From: Lachnospiraceae bacterium | Lineage (GTDB): Bacteria > Bacillota > Clostridia > Lachnospirales > Lachnospiraceae | DNA length: 36,554 nucleotides | NCBI GenBank assembly: GCA_022788085.1 | Contig: JALEWA010000065.1 | Coordinates: 1-36,554, forward strand | Direction of reading: 5' to 3' | In this document: positions 16,374 through 24,026 of the stretch, in pieces | Position numbering within the stretch: position 1 is the first letter of the stretch | Layout: the number at the start of each line of letters is the position of its first letter | Program-made: the position numbers and the translations under genes | Notes under the pieces: generated by a model | Told to the model about the DNA's origin: nothing | The model's input: the letters and a program-made list of their open reading frames with translations, nothing else | The model's database searches: none

Positions 16374-18293
16374 TTATCTCATTTCGTAAGAGTTACAAAA
16401 TGTAACAAATTGTTCCTGCGGCATTGGCCTTGCATAAAGATATCCCTGGAAAAAGTCACAGCCTGCTTTCTTCAACTGTTCTGCCTGTTCTTCCGTTTCA
16501 ACACCCTCTGCCACTATTTCAAGTCCAAGTTCTTTCATCATCTTTATTACATAGTTTAGTGCAACTGTTGCCTTTTCTTCCTTAGTTGCCTGCCAGACCA
16601 TTTCCTTGTCAAATTTTACGATAGAAAAAGGATATTGAAGAAGATACCCAAATGTTGCAAAGCCACTTCCATAATCATCCAAGGCAAGCTTAAATCCTGC
16701 GTCTGTAATGCCTTTTAGCTTCTCTGTCAGATAGGAATCCGAATGAAGTGCTGCTGTTTCCGTAATTTCAAAGCAAAGTATATTGGCATCTATTCCATAC
16801 TTATGTACCGTATTCTGTATTTTCTCATTCAAGTCCTTCTGCATACATTGCACAGCAGATAGATTAATATGGATATATTTGATTCCGAATTTCAATATGT
16901 CTGTTTCTGAAAGCATCCTGCAGACCTCATCCAGCACATATTCTCCTATCCCAACAATCTGTCCACTTTTCTCAGCCATTGGTATAAATTCATCCGGGCT
17001 GATAAAACCATACTTTTCATCTCTTAATCGTATTAATGCCTCAGCTGAATCAAAGGTCTTCTGCTTCCAATTATAAATTGGTTGATAATATACTTCAAAG
17101 GTTCGATTCTTCAAGGCGCGACTAATGATATCACAAATTTCATCTCTCCTGTTAAGCTTCTCAAGCATCTTTTCATCTGCATATATTATCCCGGCATCGT
17201 TCTTCTGATTTTTTTCCTCCATGCAATACTGAATAGATTTTTCCAATTCTTTTGCCGTTTTTCCATGCTTGGGATACTGAAAAAGATAATATTTTATATT
17301 CAGCTGCACAATCATGTCATGCAGCTCATATCCCTTCTTCACCCTATCCTCGATCTTTTGTACAACGAACTCCATATCCTCTTTAGAAAAACCAAAACAA
17401 ATAAATTTAGCCCCGCTGATTCGATACATATTAGCTCCCTCAGATGCCTCTGTAAGAGTATGTGCGAATTGTCGCAGAGCGGAATTACTCAAGGTTATCC
17501 CGATTCTTTCATTAATATTATTCAGATTATCAACCTTTATTGCCAACAGGAAAAATGGCTTTTTCATATGCACTTCCCGTTTTAAATCCTCTAAAAAAGA
17601 TACTCTGTTTTCAAGCATCGTCAGAGAATCTATCTTATTTTCCGGTCGTTGCAGCGTAATGAAAATAATCATGAAAGCAAGAGACAGTGCAAAATTCGTG
17701 ATTAACAGCTTTGGGAAAAAGTATTGTATAATTACCACAATAAGATTTGACAATGTATATACATATACACAGTTTTTCTGTGTTGTGCTAAGAAGTTCCC
17801 TGTTTCTTACTGTCTTAGAAAGACAGGCAACAAGCATACACATGGCAATACCATAAACTACGAATTTTAGCGGTCCACTACAATATTCTCTTTTGTCATT
17901 GAAATAGAATACCCATCCGGTAAACGGGGATGTTGCAATCAGTACCCAATCAAATACAGTAATTGCTCCAACCGGCCATTCGTGCCAGTTGTCAAGTTCT
18001 TCAAATTCATTAATAATAGCTCCAACATAAAAATAATAAAGAAAAGGAATTACATTCACGCTTAATAAAAATAAAGTATTTATGATCAGATTTACCCAGA
18101 CCGGAATCTGTTCAGCATAAATAATCGCATAAACACTCACAACATCAAGAAATGATGCTGCAAGACCTGCAATCATTAAATTCAAATACATCCTATTCGC
18201 TTTTGAAGGATAATTTTTCTTTACTAAGAAAAGTCCTAAAATAATTGCTATAATAATAAATGCCGCTATATCATATTCAATAACCCAATCCAT
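16374..18293 (-). CDS. Membrane EAL-domain c-di-GMP phosphodiesterase with degenerate GGDEF
   Basis: A 639-residue protein. The N-terminus (to about 215) has six or seven membrane helices. A GGDEF-like domain (about 220-380) has SGAKF in place of GGDEF, so it should not make c-di-GMP. The EAL domain (about 385-635) keeps the catalytic set: EALIRL, HINLSA, EITET, LDDYGSG, IVKFDKE, AEGVET and FFQGY. It therefore probably hydrolyses c-di-GMP. The degenerate domain may bind GTP and regulate. A GTG at 18302 opens the frame slightly earlier, but the ATG at 18293 fits the ribosome site better. The N-terminus resembles that of the hybrid kinases at 24027-28502 in general style. No GGDEF synthase is in the window. 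Confidence 0.92.
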   Translation of the reverse strand: MDWVIEYDIAAFIIIAIILGLFLVKKNYPSKANRMYLNLMIAGLAASFLDVVSVYAIIYAEQIPVWVNLIINTLFLLSVNVIPFLYYFYVGAIINEFEELDNWHEWPVGAITVFDWVLIATSPFTGWVFYFNDKREYCSGPLKFVVYGIAMCMLVACLSKTVRNRELLSTTQKNCVYVYTLSNLIVVIIQYFFPKLLITNFALSLAFMIIFITLQRPENKIDSLTMLENRVSFLEDLKREVHMKKPFFLLAIKVDNLNNINERIGITLSNSALRQFAHTLTEASEGANMYRISGAKFICFGFSKEDMEFVVQKIEDRVKKGYELHDMIVQLNIKYYLFQYPKHGKTAKELEKSIQYCMEEKNQKNDAGIIYADEKMLEKLNRRDEICDIISRALKNRTFEVYYQPIYNWKQKTFDSAEALIRLRDEKYGFISPDEFIPMAEKSGQIVGIGEYVLDEVCRMLSETDILKFGIKYIHINLSAVQCMQKDLNEKIQNTVHKYGIDANILCFEITETAALHSDSYLTEKLKGITDAGFKLALDDYGSGFATFGYLLQYPFSIVKFDKEMVWQATKEEKATVALNYVIKMMKELGLEIVAEGVETEEQAEQLKKAGCDFFQGYLYARPMPQEQFVTFCNSYEMR

Positions 18294-18332
18294 CTTCCCC
18301 ACGATCCCTTTACATTCCAGTTGAAATGAACT

Positions 18333-18635
18333 TTACACCTCATAATCCAGACAAACTCTGTTCTTTGTATACGGTCTTACCTTTCCATCAGCTACCGCAA
18401 CATGTTCCGGATGAACAGCATAACCCTTTAAGGCTGCTTCATCCTCAAATAAGGAATCCAGCATCAAATCTGCATTTGAGCTTGCAAGTCCATTAATATT
18501 TACCTTAATTTCTACCAATCCCGGAATCTTACCCTGCAGTCCTTCCAATCCCTCTTTGATGCCGTTTTTTACATTTGCCTTTTCTTCTGCAGATAATTCA
18601 TCCTTCAACTGCCATAAAATTACATGCTTTACCAT
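18333..18635 (-). CDS. Dabb-family (stress-responsive A/B barrel) protein
   Basis: A 100-residue dimeric ferredoxin-like barrel protein. It begins MVKHVILWQLKDE, as the family does, and has GLASSNADLMLDSLFEDEAALKGYAVHPEHVAV, the typical HP-x-H segment. Members include stress proteins and small-molecule cyclases or lyases; no catalytic role can be assigned here. The frame opens at 18671 where it touches the ABC-F stop, but AAGGA before the ATG at 18635 decides the start. It lies 35 bases after the ABC-F gene and 39 before the EAL gene. Confidence 0.88.
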   Translation of the reverse strand: MVKHVILWQLKDELSAEEKANVKNGIKEGLEGLQGKIPGLVEIKVNINGLASSNADLMLDSLFEDEAALKGYAVHPEHVAVADGKVRPYTKNRVCLDYEV

Positions 18636-18670
18636 TCTACTATCCTTTCCTTTCCATAAAGTCACAAACA

Positions 18671-20626
18671 TTAAGCCTGTTCAAGCTCTTCCAACTCTGT
18701 TTCTGATTCCATCATTCGCTCAAGCAAGGTTTCCTGCTGATGTTCCTCAGCATCAAGCTGGTTCTGCAATTCCATCAGCTTCTCATAATCGCTTGAAAGA
18801 GCCGGATCCAGAAGCCTCATTTGAAGCTCTGCAGCCTTTGCTTCACTTTCCTCTAACATTTTCTCATATTTCTCCAGCTGCTTCAATAGTCGGGACTTGA
18901 TTTTACCCGGATTGTAGTAGGTTTTCTTATCAAATACATCCTCCAGGGTCGGCTCCTTTTGTGAAACAGTCTTTGTACTAATCTTATTACCAGTTCCCGA
19001 TGCACTTCCCTGCTTTCCTTTTTCTATTAAGTAATCCTCATATCCACAGGAATACTGCATAACGTCATTATTGCCAAATTCAAGAATACCTGTTGCAATC
19101 TGTTTTATAAAATAACGGTCATGTGAAACAAATAAAACAGTTCCCGGAAAGTCCTTTAACATCATTTCCAGTGCTTCCTTCCCAACCATATCCATATGAT
19201 TGGTCGGCTCGTCAAGAATCAGGAGATTTGGCTTTGTCTGAAACATCTTACACAAAGCAAGGCGAACCTTTTCCCCGCCTGAAAGCTGTCCCATCTTCTT
19301 AAGGACATCTTCCTGGGAAAAGAGAAAGCTTCCGAGCGCGCTCCTGATATCTTCCCGTAACAGCTTCGGATATTCCTCCCAGAAATTGTCTAATACGGTC
19401 TGCTCAGGATCAGCATCATTCACGACTGCTTTTTGCTGGTCAAAATAACCCCATTCCACGTTTTGTCCTATCGTAAAGCTTCCTCCAAGGGGGTGTAAGA
19501 TTCCTACGAGCGTCTTTAACAAAGTAGATTTTCCCTTACCATTTTCACCGAGAATAGCAAGTCTTTCGCCTTTTCTAAGCTGGAAAGAAACCTCACTTAA
19601 TTCCTCATCATATCCGATTTTCAGGTTCTTTGCTGTCAATACCTCTGTATAGCTTTCGATTCGTGGTGTGAACATCGCATGGAATGTCTTCGTATCAAAG
19701 CGCCTTGGTTTCTCTATCTTCACCATATGTTCAATTGCCATACGTTTCGAACGTGTTGCTGCGACCTTGGTCGGTGTGTTTTTCCACTTTTCAATCCATG
19801 TGGTCAATCTCTCGATTTCCTTTTGCTGCTCCTCGTAATCCTTTTCCTGCTTGATCATGTCCTCTTCTTTTCTCTTGACAAAAGCAGAATAATTCCCCGG
19901 ATATCGCTTGATTCTGTGATATTCAATCTCATAAGTCACATCAATTACTCTGTCAAGAAACATTCTGTCATGTGACACGATTACAACAGCCTTATCGTAT
20001 TCCTTCAGATAATTCTCAAGCCATTCAATCGTTGGTAAATCAAGATGGTTTGTCGGCTCATCAAGAAGCATGATATCCGGTCTGCTTAATAACAGCTTGA
20101 TAAAAGCGACCTTCGTCTGCTGACCTCCTGAAAAACTGCCAATCGGGCGTTTTAAGTCCTCCAAAGGAAATCCAAAGCTCTGGAACATGACCTCCATATC
20201 CCTTCGCCATGTGTACCCTCGCATTGCCTCCATTTGTTTCTGCAAACGGTCATACTCATACAAAAGCTGCTCATTTTCTCCCTGATGGAGCTGCTCTTCG
20301 ATTTCTTTCATACGATTCTCGCAGACAAAAACCGGCTCAAACACTTTTTTTATCTCTTCTTCTACCGTAGTCTCACCATTTTCAAAGCTAATCTGGCGCA
20401 GGAAGCCGATTTGCTGCTTTCCTGCCATGGTAATACCACATTCTTCATCGCTGTCAAGATTATTCATATGAATATCCCCTGCTATCAGCTTCAAAAGAGT
20501 TGTTTTTCCACAGCCATTTCGACCAACGACTGCTATTTTCTCCTTATCATGAATCTCAAAATTCACATCGTCTAATATCGTATCTGCTGCATACTGCACC
20601 AGTGCATGTCTTATCTGATATCTCAT
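18671..20626 (-). CDS. ABC-F family ATPase
   Basis: A 651-residue soluble protein with two ABC cassettes and no membrane segment. Cassette 1 has GRNGCGKTT, FSGGQQTK and LLDEPTNHLD; cassette 2 has GENGKGKST, LSGGEKVR and LILDEPTNHMD. Between them is the helical linker (about 240-320), which in this family reaches into the ribosomal E site. The last 110 residues form a charged coiled coil. Such proteins act on the ribosome as translation factors, and some protect it from antibiotics. The linker is of ordinary length, so a housekeeping (YdiF/Uup-like) role is as likely as resistance. The leader (20627-20800) is AT-rich and contains a palindrome like the MarR operator. Confidence 0.93.
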   Translation of the reverse strand: MRYQIRHALVQYAADTILDDVNFEIHDKEKIAVVGRNGCGKTTLLKLIAGDIHMNNLDSDEECGITMAGKQQIGFLRQISFENGETTVEEEIKKVFEPVFVCENRMKEIEEQLHQGENEQLLYEYDRLQKQMEAMRGYTWRRDMEVMFQSFGFPLEDLKRPIGSFSGGQQTKVAFIKLLLSRPDIMLLDEPTNHLDLPTIEWLENYLKEYDKAVVIVSHDRMFLDRVIDVTYEIEYHRIKRYPGNYSAFVKRKEEDMIKQEKDYEEQQKEIERLTTWIEKWKNTPTKVAATRSKRMAIEHMVKIEKPRRFDTKTFHAMFTPRIESYTEVLTAKNLKIGYDEELSEVSFQLRKGERLAILGENGKGKSTLLKTLVGILHPLGGSFTIGQNVEWGYFDQQKAVVNDADPEQTVLDNFWEEYPKLLREDIRSALGSFLFSQEDVLKKMGQLSGGEKVRLALCKMFQTKPNLLILDEPTNHMDMVGKEALEMMLKDFPGTVLFVSHDRYFIKQIATGILEFGNNDVMQYSCGYEDYLIEKGKQGSASGTGNKISTKTVSQKEPTLEDVFDKKTYYNPGKIKSRLLKQLEKYEKMLEESEAKAAELQMRLLDPALSSDYEKLMELQNQLDAEEHQQETLLERMMESETELEELEQA

Positions 20627-20678
20627 TTTTTAATTTATGCCTTTCCTATTGTTATTTCATGGTCTATTTCTTCCCATT

Positions 20679-20691
20679 GTAATGTATTACC
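20679..20691. promoter_or_regulatory. Palindrome matching the MarR operator core, in the ABC-F leader
   Basis: GTAATGTATTACC lies 53-65 bases upstream of the ABC-F start. It equals 13 of 14 bases of the minus-strand form of the downstream MarR operator (GGTAATGTATTACC, 14175-14188). A weaker relative, GTAATACATTTA, is at 20765-20776. Regulation of the ABC-F gene by the MarR protein is possible but unproven. Confidence 0.4.
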
Positions 20692-20798
20692 TCTTTTATT
20701 CTTAATATTGTAACACTTTATGTAATATATATGCTAATATATGATACACATATTCGCATAATTTGTAATACATTTAGTATTGCATATTTCTCATTTTA

Positions 20799-21725
20799 TT
20801 ACGGATTACACCTTTTACATGGATCATAACCCTGTTTGATTATGTCCTCACGATTTCCTTGATATTCCTGTTTATTCTTTTCCTTCATATCGTCAACGCT
20901 GGAGCAGCTTGGATAATGGAACTTATGAGTATTGGTATTCAGAATATAGGTCGTACCTTCTCCTTGCAGAGCAGAAGTTTCCTCGTTATCCTCTATGTCT
21001 GCATCTGCCTCATTCTCAGCAAGCGCACTCATACCATTAGCATAATCAATCGTAACTCCCGGCTGGCAATTGTATACATAAACATGAAAGCAAACACCTG
21101 CTCCATCATCCTCAACCGATTTTGCTTCCATCTGTACACCGCTTGCGACAAGATTATTTCCTTCAAATACAGGCGTTACACGATAAAGTACATGGTTTCC
21201 CGTATTCTTTACATATTCCGCAATCATATTTTCAAATGGCAGCATTCCCTGTACATTCATATACCGCGTACCGGTAATCAGGTTTTTCTCATTGGCATTC
21301 TCACCCGATAACTGATATCCGATCAAATGACTTCTGTTATACAGATACTTCCCATCTACAAAATCATATTTTACCAGTTGCCAGCCGCTTGGCTTAATCT
21401 GTCCGATTTCACCACGTTCCTCTGTTGGCATAAGCTCGATTCCGATGTTTGCAAAGCAGACACCGCATCTGCCAAGACTGTCAAGCTCACTGTAGCTCTC
21501 GAATACTTCCGTACTATAATCATTCTCTGTAAAAAGAGGCATATTTCCATTTATCTCAACATAAGGAATTCCACTATATTCAGGAATCTCATCCAATGTT
21601 ATGACAGCATGAGACTGCATAGGTACTTCCTGTGCAGGAATTATGGTATCCGCTTTTCCACAGGAACATATACAAATACTAATGCATAAAATGACTAACG
21701 CCAGATTTCCCTTCCACTTCTTCAT
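20799..21725 (-). CDS. Lipoprotein DNA/RNA non-specific endonuclease
   Basis: A 308-residue exported nuclease. The N-terminus is a lipoprotein signal (LVILCISICICSC), with lipidation at a cysteine before GKAD. The nuclease core (about 75-220) has YNRSHLIGYQLSGENANEKNLITGTRYMN, the streptodornase-like form of the DRGH motif with the catalytic histidine and metal-binding asparagine. The end, after an acidic linker, has HKFHYPSCSSV and YDPCKRCNP, resembling the Ada-type metal-binding module. It probably degrades extracellular nucleic acid for nutrition or competence. The ATG at 21731 touches GGTGG directly, whereas the ATG at 21725 has it six bases away and is chosen. It is transcribed away from the LytTR pair. 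Confidence 0.88.
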   Translation of the reverse strand: MKKWKGNLALVILCISICICSCGKADTIIPAQEVPMQSHAVITLDEIPEYSGIPYVEINGNMPLFTENDYSTEVFESYSELDSLGRCGVCFANIGIELMPTEERGEIGQIKPSGWQLVKYDFVDGKYLYNRSHLIGYQLSGENANEKNLITGTRYMNVQGMLPFENMIAEYVKNTGNHVLYRVTPVFEGNNLVASGVQMEAKSVEDDGAGVCFHVYVYNCQPGVTIDYANGMSALAENEADADIEDNEETSALQGEGTTYILNTNTHKFHYPSCSSVDDMKEKNKQEYQGNREDIIKQGYDPCKRCNP

Positions 21726-21731
21726 ACGCAT

Positions 21732-22039
21732 CCACCTTTACCTTTGCTTATCTTTCATTTCCGTTATTGCTAATCATCATTCCGCACGTTATACATTCAA
21801 AATCCTCTCTATTCATTTTACCACACACTCTATGAAATTCCTATTCATTATCTGACAATTCTTTTTTATAAAAGAGCTCCTAAACACCTATAGGTAGAAA
21901 AAATAACCACTTACCGTAAAAAATCAACCACTTACCATGAAGCTGTTTACAGCATGCGAATTATCTCATATCATATTAGTATAACAAAAACAAGCGCGCA
22001 GTTCATTCAAAAAACAAACCAAAGGAGACAAGAAACCGG
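21732..22039. other. Divergent intergenic region between endonuclease and LytTR genes
   Basis: This 308-base gap holds the two outward promoters. It contains no open frame of note. Recognisable elements are the palindrome ACCTATAGGT (21886-21895), the LytTR direct repeats (21905-21936), the short inverted repeat GCTGT-TT-ACAGC (21942-21953), a possible -10 TATAAC (21980-21985) for the plus-strand pair, and AAAGGAG upstream of the ATG at 22040. On the minus strand TAAAAT near 21820 is a possible endonuclease -10. Confidence 0.6.
21905..21936 (+). promoter_or_regulatory. Direct repeats typical of a LytTR binding site
   Basis: AACCACTTACC occurs at 21905-21915 and again, identical, at 21926-21936, a period of 21 bp (two helix turns). 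LytTR regulators (AgrA, ComE, VirR) bind pairs of about 9-bp direct repeats spaced this way. The site lies upstream of the weak promoter of a LytTR gene, with no good -35 between, as expected for activation by the protein it encodes. Confidence 0.65.
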
Positions 22040-22498
22040 ATGAAGATAAGGATAGAGGTTGATGAAACCACTTTAGAAAATGAAGTTGTTATCCGGTGTG
22101 CAGGACTGACAAAAGAGGTTCAGATGATTCAACAGGCACTTTCAGAAATCGCAGCCGGGAACCAACGTTTTATCTTCTACAAAGGTGAAACAGAATATTA
22201 CATGTCATTGGATGAAATACTCTTTTTCGAAACAGAAAATGGCACCATCAATGTTCATACAGCAGATGACGTCTATCAGACAAAATACAAACTATATGAA
22301 CTGGAAGAACGATTACCCGGTTATTTTATGAGAGTATCAAAGTCGGCAATTTTAAATGTCGATAAGATTTATTCCATGACAAAGAATCTGTCTACCTGTC
22401 TTGTGCAGTTCACAAAGAGTCACAAGCAGGTCTATGTATCACGGTATTATTTTAAGCCCTTAAAGGAAAAATTAGAAGAAATGAGGATGAGACGATGA
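22040..22498 (+). CDS. LytTR-family DNA-binding regulator (no receiver domain)
   Basis: A 152-residue regulator. The LytTR domain (about 45-148) has IFYKGETEYYMSLDEILFFETENGTINVHT, then GYFMRVSKSAILNVDKI, where RVSKSAIVN is the DNA-contacting signature. The first 40 residues replace the receiver domain of AgrA-type proteins, so it is not phosphorylated in the usual way. The ATG follows AAAGGAG by about 12 bases. The stop overlaps the next gene by four bases. Stand-alone LytTR genes coupled to a small membrane protein form known pairs in which the membrane protein inhibits the regulator; a LiaF-like partner is consistent with this. Confidence 0.93.
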   Translation: MKIRIEVDETTLENEVVIRCAGLTKEVQMIQQALSEIAAGNQRFIFYKGETEYYMSLDEILFFETENGTINVHTADDVYQTKYKLYELEERLPGYFMRVSKSAILNVDKIYSMTKNLSTCLVQFTKSHKQVYVSRYYFKPLKEKLEEMRMRR

Positions 22499-23205
22499 AA
22501 AAAGAAAGAATATTCTGGGGTGTATTTTTTATCTTGGGAGCAATATTTTTACTCTTTTCCCAAACAAGTTTTATGAAAGGATTGGAACTTAATCTTTGGA
22601 ACATACTCTTGACCATTCTGCTCGTTGCTATTATGGTCAAGAGTATTGCAAGAAGAAGATTCTTCGGTATCTTTCTCCCACTTGCATTCTTAATCATTAT
22701 TTATGATGACCCACTGGGAATTGATGTTGCGTCCTGGACCATTATTGGAGCTGCAGTTTTGCTCAGCATTGGCTGTGATATTATTTTCCCACACAAATGG
22801 AGAGACGAATGGCATAATCACTGTCAAAGCTCAGGAAGTGTCGCATTTGATGAAGTTGTTGATACCGATTGCAATGAGCAGGTAAGACAGGAAGTACACT
22901 TTGGCTCCAGCATCAAATATGTAAATTCTGATAACTTCAGAGGAGGTCATTTCGAATGCAGCTTTGGTTCCATGAAGATTTATCTAACCAATGCAATTAT
23001 GCAGGAACCACAGGTAACAATCTTTCTTGAGAACTGCTTCGGTGGTGTTGAATTATATGTTCCAAGAGAATGGACCGTTGTTACTCATCTTGAAAGTGCT
23101 TTTGGCGGCGTTGAGGAAAGAGGCTGCAGACAGCCGGATGGCATTCATACTCTATATATACAAGGTGAAAACAGCTTTGGCGGAATCACTATTATCTACA
23201 TCTAA
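22495..23205 (+). CDS. LiaF-like membrane protein
   Basis: A 236-residue protein. Residues 1-105 have four short hydrophobic helices ending in IIFPHKW. The remainder is a cytoplasmic beta-solenoid-like domain with the repeated phrase CFGGVELYVP, AFGGVEERG and SFGGITIIY, as found at the C-terminus of LiaF (cell-wall-antibiotic response) proteins. LiaF inhibits the LiaRS system in Bacillus. Here the coupling to a LytTR gene by an ATGA overlap suggests it controls that regulator instead. It ends in a strong two-way terminator. Confidence 0.87.
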   Translation: MKKERIFWGVFFILGAIFLLFSQTSFMKGLELNLWNILLTILLVAIMVKSIARRRFFGIFLPLAFLIIIYDDPLGIDVASWTIIGAAVLLSIGCDIIFPHKWRDEWHNHCQSSGSVAFDEVVDTDCNEQVRQEVHFGSSIKYVNSDNFRGGHFECSFGSMKIYLTNAIMQEPQVTIFLENCFGGVELYVPREWTVVTHLESAFGGVEERGCRQPDGIHTLYIQGENSFGGITIIYI

Positions 23206-23243
23206 AACGAACCATGAAGGAGCTTACTCCTTCATGGTTCGTT
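23206..23243. terminator. Bidirectional terminator with perfect 17-bp stem
   Basis: Arms 23206-23222 and 23227-23243 (AACGAACCATGAAGGAG and its exact complement) enclose the loop CTTA. T-rich sequence follows on the plus strand (CTGTTTT) and on the minus strand (TTTTAGATG). It sits between the convergent ends of the LiaF-like gene (23205) and the double-receiver gene (23249), serving both. Confidence 0.88.
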
Positions 23244-23248
23244 CTGTT

Positions 23249-24010
23249 TTACACATTTTTCCCTTTGCTCTTTTCAAAGAAATCATCAATCGCCTGCACA
23301 ATCTGTGCCGGTTCCATTGTTTTCAATAAATATCCGTCCGGCTTTAACGCAGTAACCTTCATAACACTTTCTTTGTCGTTCTTGCTCGTAAGAAAGATGA
23401 CCGGAACCGTGGAGAATTCTGCTTCTGCCCGAATCATTTCAAGTACCTGTCTTCCATCACAGATAGGCATTTCATAGTCAAGCAGAATCAAATCCGGATG
23501 ATTCATCGCAAGATACTTAATTGCCATAGCCCCTGAATTTGCAAGAATTACCTGATATTTGTCCTCAAGCCATGCCTTTACACTTCGAAGCATGGCTCCT
23601 GAATCATCTACAACTAACACTTTCTTCTTAAGATGACCTGCATCCTGTGTTAAGTAATCATTAATCTCCTTTACCACATCCTTCACATTGATAGGACGGG
23701 CAAACTGTTTTTTAATAAACTGTTTTGGAATAAGATTTTCTGTTTCTACAAGCTTTTCAGAATCTCCCAAAAGGAAAAAAGGAATGTCCTCCTCTATTGC
23801 TCTATCTTTCAAATAAACAAGCAATTTCATTTCCTTCATTAATTTTTCATCTACGATCATCAAAATCCCATTCAGTTCTTCCTTGATTTTTCCAATTTCA
23901 CTTGGATTATTGCCCGGTTGAAGCAACTTATGTCTATGCCCTTCGAGCTGTTCTATCACTGAAGAAATAATAAAGCTTTTGCTTTCTGATACCAATAAAA
24001 TATTAGCCAT
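23249..24010 (-). CDS. Response regulator with two receiver domains
   Basis: A 253-residue protein without an output domain. The second receiver (about 128-250) is complete: D135/D136, phosphoacceptor D178 in LILLDYEMP, T208 in FLTSK and K230. The first (1-122) is partly degenerate: the acidic pair is replaced by SES at 8-10 and the KP loop by ARP, although D54 in MIVDEK is in the acceptor position. It lies 16 bases after the Hpt-containing kinase gene and is therefore the probable end point of a phosphorelay. How it acts, by protein contact or as a phosphate sink, cannot be read. Confidence 0.9.
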   Translation of the reverse strand: MANILLVSESKSFIISSVIEQLEGHRHKLLQPGNNPSEIGKIKEELNGILMIVDEKLMKEMKLLVYLKDRAIEEDIPFFLLGDSEKLVETENLIPKQFIKKQFARPINVKDVVKEINDYLTQDAGHLKKKVLVVDDSGAMLRSVKAWLEDKYQVILANSGAMAIKYLAMNHPDLILLDYEMPICDGRQVLEMIRAEAEFSTVPVIFLTSKNDKESVMKVTALKPDGYLLKTMEPAQIVQAIDDFFEKSKGKNV

Positions 24011-24026
24011 CGTTTTTCCTCCATTC

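Noticed and set aside
17314..17856. Plus-strand frame of 180 codons
   Set aside because: It is a shadow of the EAL-domain gene; nothing in its translation looks like a protein domain.
21942..21953. GCTGT-TT-ACAGC inverted repeat as a separate operator
   Set aside because: It is short, and the nearby LytTR direct repeats are a stronger explanation for regulation here.
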